Below, one piece after another: positions 9,596 to 17,052 of a stretch of DNA of 64,000 nt (its first letter is position 1; the number at the start of each line of letters is the position of its first letter). The DNA is taken from positions 123,225-187,224 of the forward strand of contig NZ_SUMC01000011.1 in NCBI RefSeq assembly GCF_005047355.1, written 5' to 3'. A program made the position numbers and the translations under genes. This DNA comes from Actinacidiphila oryziradicis (GTDB taxonomy: Bacteria > Actinomycetota > Actinomycetes > Streptomycetales > Streptomycetaceae). Below the pieces are notes generated by a model. That model was not told the DNA's origin and ran no database searches. It was given only the letters and a program-made list of their open reading frames with translations.

Positions 9596-11926
9596 ATGCT
9601 GAACCTTGCTTCCGAGTGGATATCCCGCGGCACCGGCATTCCGTCCGGCGCTCTCTGGTACGCCCGCCCGGCCACCCGCTGGTTCGAGGCGCTCCCCATC
9701 GGCAACGGCCGCCTCGGCGGAATGGTCTACGGCGGTACCGACCGGGAGAGAATCCAGCTGTCGGAGTCGACGGCGTGGTCCGGCGAGCCGTCGACGGCCG
9801 ATGTGAGCCCCACCGCACAGCAGTACCTCGCGTACATCCGCGAACTTCTCTTCGCAGGCCGCCATGCCGAGGCACAGCAGCTCGCCACCGAGCACCTCCT
9901 GGGCAGACCGGAGTCGTTCGGAACCAACCTGCCCCTGCCCGAGGTGCAGCTGGATTTCCTCTCCGAGACTCCGGTCCGGGACTACCGCCGGACCCTGGAT
10001 CTGGACACGGGCGTCGCATCCATCACCTACGAACAGGACGGCGCACGTAACACGCGCGCCGTGCTCGCCTCGAATCCGCACGGCCTCATCGCGGTCCGTC
10101 TCACCGCCGACCGGCCAGGCTCGATCGGATTCTCCCTCGCGATCCAGGACGGGGTGATTCCCGGACGCATCGTGGCCACTGACACCGGCGTCGTCCTTCG
10201 CGGCCATGCCTATGAGAACCTCCACAGCAACGGACAGCAGGGTGTCGCCCTGGAGATCCATACACGCCTCGAAGCCGAGGGTGGATCCGTCCGCTGTGTC
10301 GACGACACGCTGCACCTGGAGGGCGCGGACGCGGCAGTGGTCTACGTCGCCGTCGGTACGAGTTGGGCGGGCGACGATCCGGCGTCCCGGGCGAACGCAC
10401 TCCTGTCAGCGGCCCTGGACGCTGGGTACGCGGCGGTCCGCGCCGCGCACATCGCGGATCACCAGGGCCTGATGCGGCGGGTCTCCATCGATCTGGGGAG
10501 TGCACAGGGCGACGCGGCGGCTCTGCCGACCGACGAACGCCGTGCCCGGTTCGCCTCTGGGGAAGCCGATGACGGACTCATCGCGCTGTACTTCCAGTTC
10601 GGCCGCTACCTGACCGTAGCCGGTTCCCGCCGTAACTCACCTCTCCCGCTGGCTCTCCAGGGACTCTGGAACGACGGTCTGGCCAGCAGCGCGTCCTGGA
10701 CGAACGACTTCCACCTCGACATGAACACGCAGCAGAACTACTGGGCGGCCGAGCCGACGAACCTCGCCGAGTGCCAGGAGCCGCTGTTCCGCCTCATCGA
10801 GACCACAGCCGCACACGGGCGTACGACCGCCACAGCGATATACGGCGCTCCCGGGTGGGTCGCGCACACCGTCACCAACGCCTGGGGCTACACCGCCCCC
10901 GGTTCGGGCATCGGGTGGGGCTTGAACGTGACGGGAGGGGCTTGGATCGCCCTCCAACTGTGGGAGCACTACCAGTACGGAGGCGACGAGGTCTTCCTGC
11001 GTGAGCGGGTGTACCCGGTCTTCCGGGAGGCCGCCGAGTTCTTCCTGGCCTATCTGGTGGCGGAGCCGGAACACGGCTGGCTTGTCGCCGGCCCGTCGGA
11101 ATCCCCGGAGAACTGGTATCTGGCGCCTGACGGCAGCCGGTGCTCGATCTCCATGGGATCCACCGCCGACCGGGTCTTCGTAGAGGCCGTGCTGCGTATC
11201 TGCGCCGAGAGCGCTGAGCTACTCGATGTCGATGTCGAGCTCAGGGCCCGGATCGCTTCGGCGCGCCGCTTGCTGCCGCCGTTCCAGATCGGGCGGCACG
11301 GACAGCTGCAGGAGTGGCTGCACGACTTCGAGGAGGCCGATCCCAGCCACCGCCACACCTCGCATCTGAGCGCTCTCTTCCCGGAACGGCAGGTCACGCC
11401 GCGGGACACGCCGGCCCTGGCACGTGCCGCGGAGGTCACGATCGAGCGCAGGCAGCAGGCCCCAGGCTGGGAGCAGACGGAGTGGGTCGAGGCTAACTTC
11501 ACCGTCTATTTCGCCCGCCTGCTCAAGGGCGACCAGGCCCTTGCGCACCTCACGAACCTGATCACCGACGCGAGCGAGGCCAACTTGATGTCCTACTCCG
11601 CCGGCGGGGTGGCCGGGGCGGCGCAGAACATCTACTCCTTCGACGGCAACGCGGGAGGGACCGCCGGGATCGCTGAGATGCTGCTGCAGTCCGATGGCGA
11701 CCAGATCGAACTGCTGCCGGCACTCCCGGCGAGCTGGCGGGACGGGTACATCTGCGGACTGCGGGCCCGCGGAGGCTTCACCGTCGATCTTCGCTGGCGC
11801 GACGGGCGCCTCGACGCCGCGCGTATACACTCCTCCGCGGCCGGAAGCACCCGACTGCGCTACGGCCAGGAGATCCTTGAGGTGACGCTCGACAAAGGGG
11901 AAGCGGTTGCCGTCGGCTTGAGCTGA
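9596..11926 (+). CDS. GH95 alpha-L-fucosidase-like enzyme, intracellular
   Basis: Inverting alpha-1,2-L-fucosidase family enzyme, 776 aa, without a signal peptide. The GH95 hallmarks are present: LPIGNGRLGGMVYG near the N-terminus, the active-site asparagine segment MNTQQNYWAAEP, a Glu-containing SESPENWY segment, SHRHTSHLSALFP and YSFDGNAGGTAGIAEML near the C-terminus. ATG 9596 is chosen for GGAAAG about 9 nt upstream; a GTG at 9587 is possible. It probably removes fucose (or L-galactose) from imported oligosaccharides. It stops just before a perfect hairpin shared with the convergent SDR gene. Confidence 0.93.
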   Translation: MLNLASEWISRGTGIPSGALWYARPATRWFEALPIGNGRLGGMVYGGTDRERIQLSESTAWSGEPSTADVSPTAQQYLAYIRELLFAGRHAEAQQLATEHLLGRPESFGTNLPLPEVQLDFLSETPVRDYRRTLDLDTGVASITYEQDGARNTRAVLASNPHGLIAVRLTADRPGSIGFSLAIQDGVIPGRIVATDTGVVLRGHAYENLHSNGQQGVALEIHTRLEAEGGSVRCVDDTLHLEGADAAVVYVAVGTSWAGDDPASRANALLSAALDAGYAAVRAAHIADHQGLMRRVSIDLGSAQGDAAALPTDERRARFASGEADDGLIALYFQFGRYLTVAGSRRNSPLPLALQGLWNDGLASSASWTNDFHLDMNTQQNYWAAEPTNLAECQEPLFRLIETTAAHGRTTATAIYGAPGWVAHTVTNAWGYTAPGSGIGWGLNVTGGAWIALQLWEHYQYGGDEVFLRERVYPVFREAAEFFLAYLVAEPEHGWLVAGPSESPENWYLAPDGSRCSISMGSTADRVFVEAVLRICAESAELLDVDVELRARIASARRLLPPFQIGRHGQLQEWLHDFEEADPSHRHTSHLSALFPERQVTPRDTPALARAAEVTIERRQQAPGWEQTEWVEANFTVYFARLLKGDQALAHLTNLITDASEANLMSYSAGGVAGAAQNIYSFDGNAGGTAGIAEMLLQSDGDQIELLPALPASWRDGYICGLRARGGFTVDLRWRDGRLDAARIHSSAAGSTRLRYGQEILEVTLDKGEAVAVGLS

Positions 11927-11942
11927 CGACAACCGCTTCCCC
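11897..11942. terminator. Bidirectional terminator between convergent genes
   Basis: GGGGAAGCGGTTG (11897-11909) pairs perfectly with CAACCGCTTCCCC (11930-11942); the GH95 stop codon lies in the loop. The hairpin separates the plus-strand GH95 gene from the minus-strand SDR gene ending at 11949, so it can serve both. Confidence 0.75.
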
Positions 11943-11948
11943 CGATGG

Positions 11949-12707
11949 TCACTGGGCGATCTGACCGCCATCGACGAGAAGGGTCTGCCCGGTGACCGCG
12001 GACCCGTCGAGCGCGATGAACGCCACGGCTGAGGCGATCTCATCGGCCTCCAGCAGTCGGCGCATCGGGATCTGCTCGATCCACTGCGTCATCCGCTCCG
12101 GGTCGTCCATCCCGACCGTGTCGAGGATCGGAGTGCGGGTGCGGCCCGGCGCGACGGCGTTCACCCGTACTCCGTACTGCGCCCACTCGACCGCGAGCGA
12201 CCGTGCCATCTGGGCCACTCCCGCCTTCGCGACGTCGTAGGCGACGTGGTACTCGGGGTTGGAGCCGATGAAGGCCGCGATGGAGGAGATGTTCACGATC
12301 GATCCGGACCGCTGGCGCACGAAGTGCCGGCCGAACTCGCGGCAGGCCACGAAGGTACCGGTCAGGTCGACGCTGAGGATGCGGTTCCACACCTCGTCGG
12401 TCACGTCGAGCGCGGCATCCTCATGAGCGATCCCCGCGTTGTTGACAAGGATGTCGACGTGTCCGAATCTCCGTACCACCTCGTTGGCCGTCGCGGTGAC
12501 GGCCAACGGGTCCGAGACGTCGAGCGGCAGGAACGCGCAGCCCAGTTCCTTCGCCGCGGCGGCTCCTGTCTCCGGATTGCGGTCGGTGACGACGACGCGC
12601 ACGCCGCGGGGCGCCAGGGCCGCGGCGATGGCGTAGCCGATCCCCTGGCCGGCGCCGGTGACGACAGCCACTTTCTCGTCGGAGCGGTGCAGTTGCGACT
12701 CGGACAT
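11949..12707 (-). CDS. Short-chain dehydrogenase (sugar acid or sugar dehydrogenase)
   Basis: NAD(P)-dependent SDR, 252 aa, with the cofactor motif TGAGQGIG, VNNAGIA, active-site Ser in NISSIA and catalytic YDVAK. In non-phosphorylative L-fucose pathways an SDR oxidises 2-keto-3-deoxy-L-fuconate to the 2,4-diketo acid, or L-fucose to its lactone. Either role fits its position next to an L-fuconate-dehydratase-like gene transcribed in the same direction 72 bp upstream. The exact substrate cannot be told from sequence. The C-terminus ends in the usual LLVDGGQ. Confidence 0.88.
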   Translation of the reverse strand: MSESQLHRSDEKVAVVTGAGQGIGYAIAAALAPRGVRVVVTDRNPETGAAAAKELGCAFLPLDVSDPLAVTATANEVVRRFGHVDILVNNAGIAHEDAALDVTDEVWNRILSVDLTGTFVACREFGRHFVRQRSGSIVNISSIAAFIGSNPEYHVAYDVAKAGVAQMARSLAVEWAQYGVRVNAVAPGRTRTPILDTVGMDDPERMTQWIEQIPMRRLLEADEIASAVAFIALDGSAVTGQTLLVDGGQIAQ

Positions 12708-12779
12708 TTCAATCTCTTTCCCTGGATCTACGAAGGCTCTGCGGGCCGTCGGGCGGCTCTCGTCGTGGAATGGATGCCG

Positions 12780-13982
12780 TCACACCGTCCTGGTGCCTCC
12801 CACTCCCGGAATCTGCCAGCGGGCCCGCGCGGACGGATCGATGGCGGTCGAGGCGCCGGGACTCTGCGGGCGCTCCATCAAGCCCTCGCGGACGACACTC
12901 CGCTCGACGAACGCCTCCTGGGTCCACGGGATGAACTCGACGAGGGGAGGCACTTCGGAAAGGACGGTGCCCACCAGGTGTTGGTGCACCTGCATCATGT
13001 CGCCGGCGTGTGGAGCCAAGCGCAGTCCTCTCGATGCGGCATGGCTGGCGATCTGCAGCCACTCCGTGACGCCGCCGACCCGGGTGACGTCGGCTTGCAC
13101 GACCCGAATGGCGTCCGCCGCCACGAAGGAGGCGAACTGGTGGTAGGAGTAGATGCTCTCTCCGGCAGCGACATCCAGCCGGGTAGACGCCTGCAGGCGG
13201 GCGTGTGCCTGGAGATCGTCGGCATGGAACGGCTCCTCGACCCAGTCCATCGCTACTTCCTCAAAGGCGGGCATGATCTTGTTCGCCGTCGACAAGTCCC
13301 AGCGCTGGTTGGCATCGCACATCAGAGTGACGTCGTCTCCGATCGCCCGGCGGACGGCACGCGCCCGTCGTGCGTCCTCCCTCCAGTCGGGGCGGCCCAC
13401 CTTGATCTTCACCCGGGACCATCCTCGGTCGATCAGCGACGTGAGGTCCCGGACCAAATCGGCATCGGTAAGGTTGAGCCAGCCCCCATCGGTGTTGTAC
13501 GCCTCGACGCTGTCCGGTGTCCCGCCGAGAAGTCGCCACAGGGGCATGCCCGCGCGCTGCGCGGCGAGGTCCCACAGGGCGATGTCGACCATCGCCAAGG
13601 CCATGTGGATGACGCCGGCCCGGCCCATCCAATGCGTCGGCAGCCAGTAGAGGCGCTTCCAGGTGCCCAGGATGTCCTCCGACGAGGTGTCGAGGAGAGC
13701 GTCGGCGTAGTAGGAGGTGATCACGTCGGAGAGGAGTTCAGGGGCGCAGTGGATACCGGAGATCCCGGTCCCGACACGGCCGTCGGCGGTGCGGATCTCC
13801 ACCACGGGCACTGTCCAGTGCGCCAGGGCGGCCGTGGCGTCGGCGATGGGCCTCTTGAGGGGCACGGCGAGGGCGTACGTCTCGACGGACGTGATTACAG
13901 CACCGTCGTCGCCACGCAGGAGGTCGGCGCCGTGCGCGGACAGGAGCCCGCGGGCGGTACCGAAGGGAGTCTGATCGGTCAT
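12780..13982 (-). CDS. Enolase-superfamily sugar acid dehydratase, L-fuconate dehydratase-like (paralogue 1)
   Basis: Mandelate-racemase-group dehydratase, 400 aa. It abstracts the proton next to a carboxylate and expels water, giving a 2-keto-3-deoxy acid. Visible residues are the KxK base in RVKIKVG, metal ligands in CDANQRWD, EEPFHADD and AGES, and the His region APHAGDMMQVHQHL. The DANQRWD block resembles known L-fuconate dehydratases, though rhamnonate or galactonate dehydratases are related. It is closely similar along its length to the plus-strand gene at 19866. The start ATG 13982 has GGAGG immediately upstream. It is divergent from a LysR gene. Confidence 0.88.
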   Translation of the reverse strand: MTDQTPFGTARGLLSAHGADLLRGDDGAVITSVETYALAVPLKRPIADATAALAHWTVPVVEIRTADGRVGTGISGIHCAPELLSDVITSYYADALLDTSSEDILGTWKRLYWLPTHWMGRAGVIHMALAMVDIALWDLAAQRAGMPLWRLLGGTPDSVEAYNTDGGWLNLTDADLVRDLTSLIDRGWSRVKIKVGRPDWREDARRARAVRRAIGDDVTLMCDANQRWDLSTANKIMPAFEEVAMDWVEEPFHADDLQAHARLQASTRLDVAAGESIYSYHQFASFVAADAIRVVQADVTRVGGVTEWLQIASHAASRGLRLAPHAGDMMQVHQHLVGTVLSEVPPLVEFIPWTQEAFVERSVVREGLMERPQSPGASTAIDPSARARWQIPGVGGTRTV

Positions 13983-14071
13983 TCCTCCAGTCGGCCATGG
14001 CGGCTGGGGCTCGTCAATGCCGAGATGCGGATGCGGGTGATCTGCCGCGCAGATGTCGCCCCGATGGATAC

Positions 14072-14103
14072 TTGCGCTGACAGTGGTCTAGCTGTTGCGC
14101 TGA
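14072..14103. promoter_or_regulatory. Direct repeat TTGCGCTGA in the dehydratase/LysR divergent region
   Basis: TTGCGCTGA occurs at 14072-14080 and again at 14095-14103, 23 bp start to start, just upstream of the LysR ribosome site. Two helical turns between copies suits binding of one regulator dimer face, possibly the LysR protein itself. The second copy runs into the GAGGAGG ribosome site. Confidence 0.35.
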
Positions 14104-14116
14104 GGAGGTTTCGTAA

Positions 14117-15049
14117 ATGGCACTTGAGCTGGCGTGGCTGCGCACGTGGGTTGAAGTCGTGGACGCCGGCGGCTTCACGCGAGCAGCCGAGCACATGCAC
14201 TTGTCGCAGCCGCGGGTCTCGGCGCACATCGCGAGTCTCGAACGAGAACTGGGATGCTCTCTGATCGAACGCCGGATCAGACCGCTCACCCTCACCGACG
14301 ACGGCCGTGCCTTGCTGTCCAGGGCTCGGGCCGTCCTCGCGGCCGCCGACGAACTGGTCACCGCGCGCCAGACCGACCGCGGAACCATCTCGGGAACCGT
14401 AAGCGTCGCGAGTTTCGCCAGCGGAAGCTCCGAATTTCTCCCAGGCGTCATCACCAAGCTGTGGGAAGAGCATTCGCAGATCCATGTCGCGGTGCTCGAC
14501 GGAGATGTCGGCTTCATCGAGGCGGCACTGTCCGAGCGTCGGGTTTCGGTGGCGCTCCGTCCGATCCGGCCCGAGCCTCACGATCAAGCGTTCACCATGC
14601 GCCCGCTGTGGCGAGAGCCGTTCGTCATGCTCGCGCCGACCGGCCACCCGCTGCTCGAAAAGAGCGAAGTCGACCTGCGCGATTTCGCGAATCAGAGGGT
14701 AATCACCATCGGCAATCCGCTTGCTAACACGGTGGTCGGCTATGAGGCCGAAGTCGAGCTGAGCGTCAAGGACATGGTCGCCCCCTACGGCACCATTTCC
14801 CATCAGCCGACGACACTCGGCGCCATGGTGCGAGCCGGACACGGTATCGGAATCATCAACTATCTGGGTGCGGTGATGATCCAGCGTGAGGGCATGGAAA
14901 TGCGGCCCATCCGCGACCTTCACCGATACCGCGATGTCGGCATCTGGTGGCATTCCGAACGTCCCCTGGGTGCGGCTGCCCAGGCGTTTATCCGCGCGGC
15001 CATCCGGGCACCTCGGCCAGAGGGCACAACGGCTATTCCGCCGCCCTGA
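14117..15049 (+). CDS. LysR-family transcriptional regulator
   Basis: LysR regulator, 310 aa. The winged helix occupies residues 1-60 (FTRAAEHMHLSQPRVSAHIASLERELG), followed by a periplasmic-binding-like effector domain. GAGGAGG lies 8 nt upstream of ATG 14117. It is divergent from the dehydratase gene at 12780-13982 and probably controls it in response to a pathway intermediate. It also precedes the SMP-30/SDR pair in the same direction. It resembles the LysR protein at 47989-48984 in its helix (LSQ-RVSAHIA), which suggests the two sugar-acid blocks share a regulatory ancestry. Confidence 0.92.
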   Translation: MALELAWLRTWVEVVDAGGFTRAAEHMHLSQPRVSAHIASLERELGCSLIERRIRPLTLTDDGRALLSRARAVLAAADELVTARQTDRGTISGTVSVASFASGSSEFLPGVITKLWEEHSQIHVAVLDGDVGFIEAALSERRVSVALRPIRPEPHDQAFTMRPLWREPFVMLAPTGHPLLEKSEVDLRDFANQRVITIGNPLANTVVGYEAEVELSVKDMVAPYGTISHQPTTLGAMVRAGHGIGIINYLGAVMIQREGMEMRPIRDLHRYRDVGIWWHSERPLGAAAQAFIRAAIRAPRPEGTTAIPPP

Positions 15050-15198
15050 ATCACCCTGCACTATTCGCAGTGCGGATATCGGCCATCCGTGACTCACCAT
15101 TGACGTGGTCGCTGTCCCGGGCGAGGTTGGTCCGCAGTAGCCTGCAACGGGACAGCAGCGCGGTTGCCGGCTGTGGGAAAGCAAAGGACGGAGTCGGC

Positions 15199-16077
15199 AT
15201 GGCCAGTGTTCGGACCTACTCGGATCTCGATGTCGCGGTTCGCAGCGACACGTCGGACGTGGGCGAGGGACCCGTCTTCGATCCTCGCACCGGCCGGCTT
15301 GTGTGGGTCGACATCTACGGCTGCAAGGTGTTCGAGGACGACCTGTCGAGCGGTCGGCAGACCGTGACCGAGGTCAGCATGATGGTCGGTGCAGTCGCGC
15401 CGCGTGCCGACCATGAAGGCTTCGTCGCCGCGGTGGCCGATGGATTCGGCTTCATCGCCGACGGCGAGCTGAAGATGGTCGACCAGGTCCTGCCCGAACC
15501 GAACCTCCGCATGAACGACGGCAAGGTGGACTCGCGGGGACGGTTCTGGGCCGGCAGCAACGACCTCGAGTTCGCCTCCGGGCAGGGACGGCTGCACCGC
15601 TGGGACGGCGAGTCCCCGAGCGTCGTCGTCGTGGGCGGCTTGGTGCTGCCGAACGGACTGGGCTGGAACGCCGAGGACACCGTGATGTACCTCGCCGACA
15701 GCTACGCCAACCTGCTGTACAGGGCGGACTTCCATCCGGAAGCAGGGGACCTCGGTCGTTTTGACACCCTCGCGGAGACCGAGGGACCGGGCGTTCCCGA
15801 CGGCCTGGCGGTCGACGTGGACGGGTGCTTGTGGGTGGCCATGCACGGAGGCCGTGAGGTACGCCGATACGATCCGACCGGGCGCGTGGTCGGGGTCGTT
15901 CCGGTGCCCGTCCTGCAGCCGTCGAGCTGTGTCTTCGGTCCGGATGGCCGTCTGTACATCACCTCCGCGCGCAACGGGTTGTCTCCCGAGGCACTGGCGC
16001 GCTCCCCACTGTCAGGTTCCGTTTTCGTCGTCGAGACCGGCACCACGGGGGTTCCCGTGCAGCCGTTCCGCGCCTGA
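15199..16077 (+). CDS. SMP-30/gluconolactonase-family lactonase
   Basis: Six-bladed propeller lactonase, 292 aa, that would hydrolyse an aldonolactone to the free aldonate. The metal-binding pattern is intact: EGPVFD near the N-terminus, RMNDGKVDSRGRFWAG mid-protein, PNGLGW and PDGLAVD. ATG 15199 has GGAG 5 nt upstream. The next gene begins 16 bp after its stop, so the pair is an operon. Within the fucose block this is a second lactonase type besides the amidohydrolase at 26225. The intact family pattern contrasts with the shortened homologue at 50618. Confidence 0.9.
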   Translation: MASVRTYSDLDVAVRSDTSDVGEGPVFDPRTGRLVWVDIYGCKVFEDDLSSGRQTVTEVSMMVGAVAPRADHEGFVAAVADGFGFIADGELKMVDQVLPEPNLRMNDGKVDSRGRFWAGSNDLEFASGQGRLHRWDGESPSVVVVGGLVLPNGLGWNAEDTVMYLADSYANLLYRADFHPEAGDLGRFDTLAETEGPGVPDGLAVDVDGCLWVAMHGGREVRRYDPTGRVVGVVPVPVLQPSSCVFGPDGRLYITSARNGLSPEALARSPLSGSVFVVETGTTGVPVQPFRA

Positions 16078-16093
16078 ACCGCCGGGAGTTTCG

Positions 16094-16867
16094 ATGGCAC
16101 GCGTACTGATTACCGGGGCCAGCGATGGGCTGGGGCTGGCTGCCGCACGCTCCCTCATCGCTGACGGGCATGCGGTGACCGCCCATGTACGAAGCGAGCG
16201 GCGGGCCGACGAGGTCAGCGATCGGCTGGCCGGAGCCGAAGCCGTCATCACCGGCGACCTGGCCGACCGTCAGGAGACCGTCGATGTAGCCCGGCAGGCC
16301 AACCTGCTCGGACGCTTCGACGCAGTTATCCACAACGCCGGAATCGGATCGAACGAACCGAAGAAGATCACCACCCGCGACGGCAACGCGCATGTCCTCG
16401 CCATCAACGCGCTGGCCCCCTTCCTGCTGACTGCCCTGATCGAACGGCCGAAGCGGCTGGTCTACGTCACCAGCGGTATGCACCTCCAAGGCACTGCCGA
16501 CGTGCGGGACATGAACTGGGAAACCCGCCCGTGGGACGCAGAGCAGGCCTACGCGGACAGCAAGCTCGTCATGATCACCCTGGCGTTCGCCGTCGCGCGG
16601 ATCTGGCCGGACGTGTTCGCCAACGCGATGGAGCCAGGATGGGTGCCGACGAAGATGGCGGGCTACAACGCGCCGGACGACCTGTCGCTGGGGCACGTCA
16701 CGCAGGTCTGGCTTGCGGTCGGCGGCGATCCACGAGCCGCGGTCACCGGCCGCTACTTCTACCACCAGCAAGAGCAGGAACCACTTCCCCTCGCACATGA
16801 TGAGCGGTTCCAGGACGAGGTGCTCAAGGCCATGGAAGCGCTGACCTCCGTAGTGCTGCCTCGTTGA
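16094..16867 (+). CDS. SDR-family oxidoreductase
   Basis: Short-chain dehydrogenase-like protein, 257 aa, with TGASDGLG, HNAGIG, YVTSG and YADSK (Tyr/Lys pair). The region after the active site is more like extended, protein-modifying or retinol-type SDRs than the sugar-acid SDRs elsewhere here. It starts 16 bp after the lactonase with GGGAG as ribosome site, so the two are co-translated. Substrate unknown; a role in the same sugar pathway is inferred from position only. Confidence 0.82.
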   Translation: MARVLITGASDGLGLAAARSLIADGHAVTAHVRSERRADEVSDRLAGAEAVITGDLADRQETVDVARQANLLGRFDAVIHNAGIGSNEPKKITTRDGNAHVLAINALAPFLLTALIERPKRLVYVTSGMHLQGTADVRDMNWETRPWDAEQAYADSKLVMITLAFAVARIWPDVFANAMEPGWVPTKMAGYNAPDDLSLGHVTQVWLAVGGDPRAAVTGRYFYHQQEQEPLPLAHDERFQDEVLKAMEALTSVVLPR

Positions 16868-16950
16868 CGTACCTGCCGCCGACTGCCGAGCGCCCGGCAC
16901 CTGACTCGTGAGCGTCTGGGCAGCACCACGAAGCGGCGACCCCCAGGTGT

Positions 16951-16979
16951 TCGGCCACCCGCATCGTGCGGGTGGCCGA
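16951..16979. terminator. Perfect 13-bp hairpin between convergent genes
   Basis: TCGGCCACCCGCA (16951-16963), TCG loop, TGCGGGTGGCCGA (16967-16979). It lies between the plus-strand SDR stop (16867) and the minus-strand GH95 stop (17053), where a bidirectional terminator is expected. Confidence 0.75.
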
Positions 16980-17052
16980 CTCCTTACCGCCGGTGGCGTT
17001 GCCTCTCGCGTCCACTACAAGTGAGCGCGGGATCAGCCGACGACGTCATCGT

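Noticed and set aside
12246..14264. A 672-codon plus-strand frame
   Set aside because: It is antisense to the SDR and dehydratase genes, which have complete catalytic motifs.
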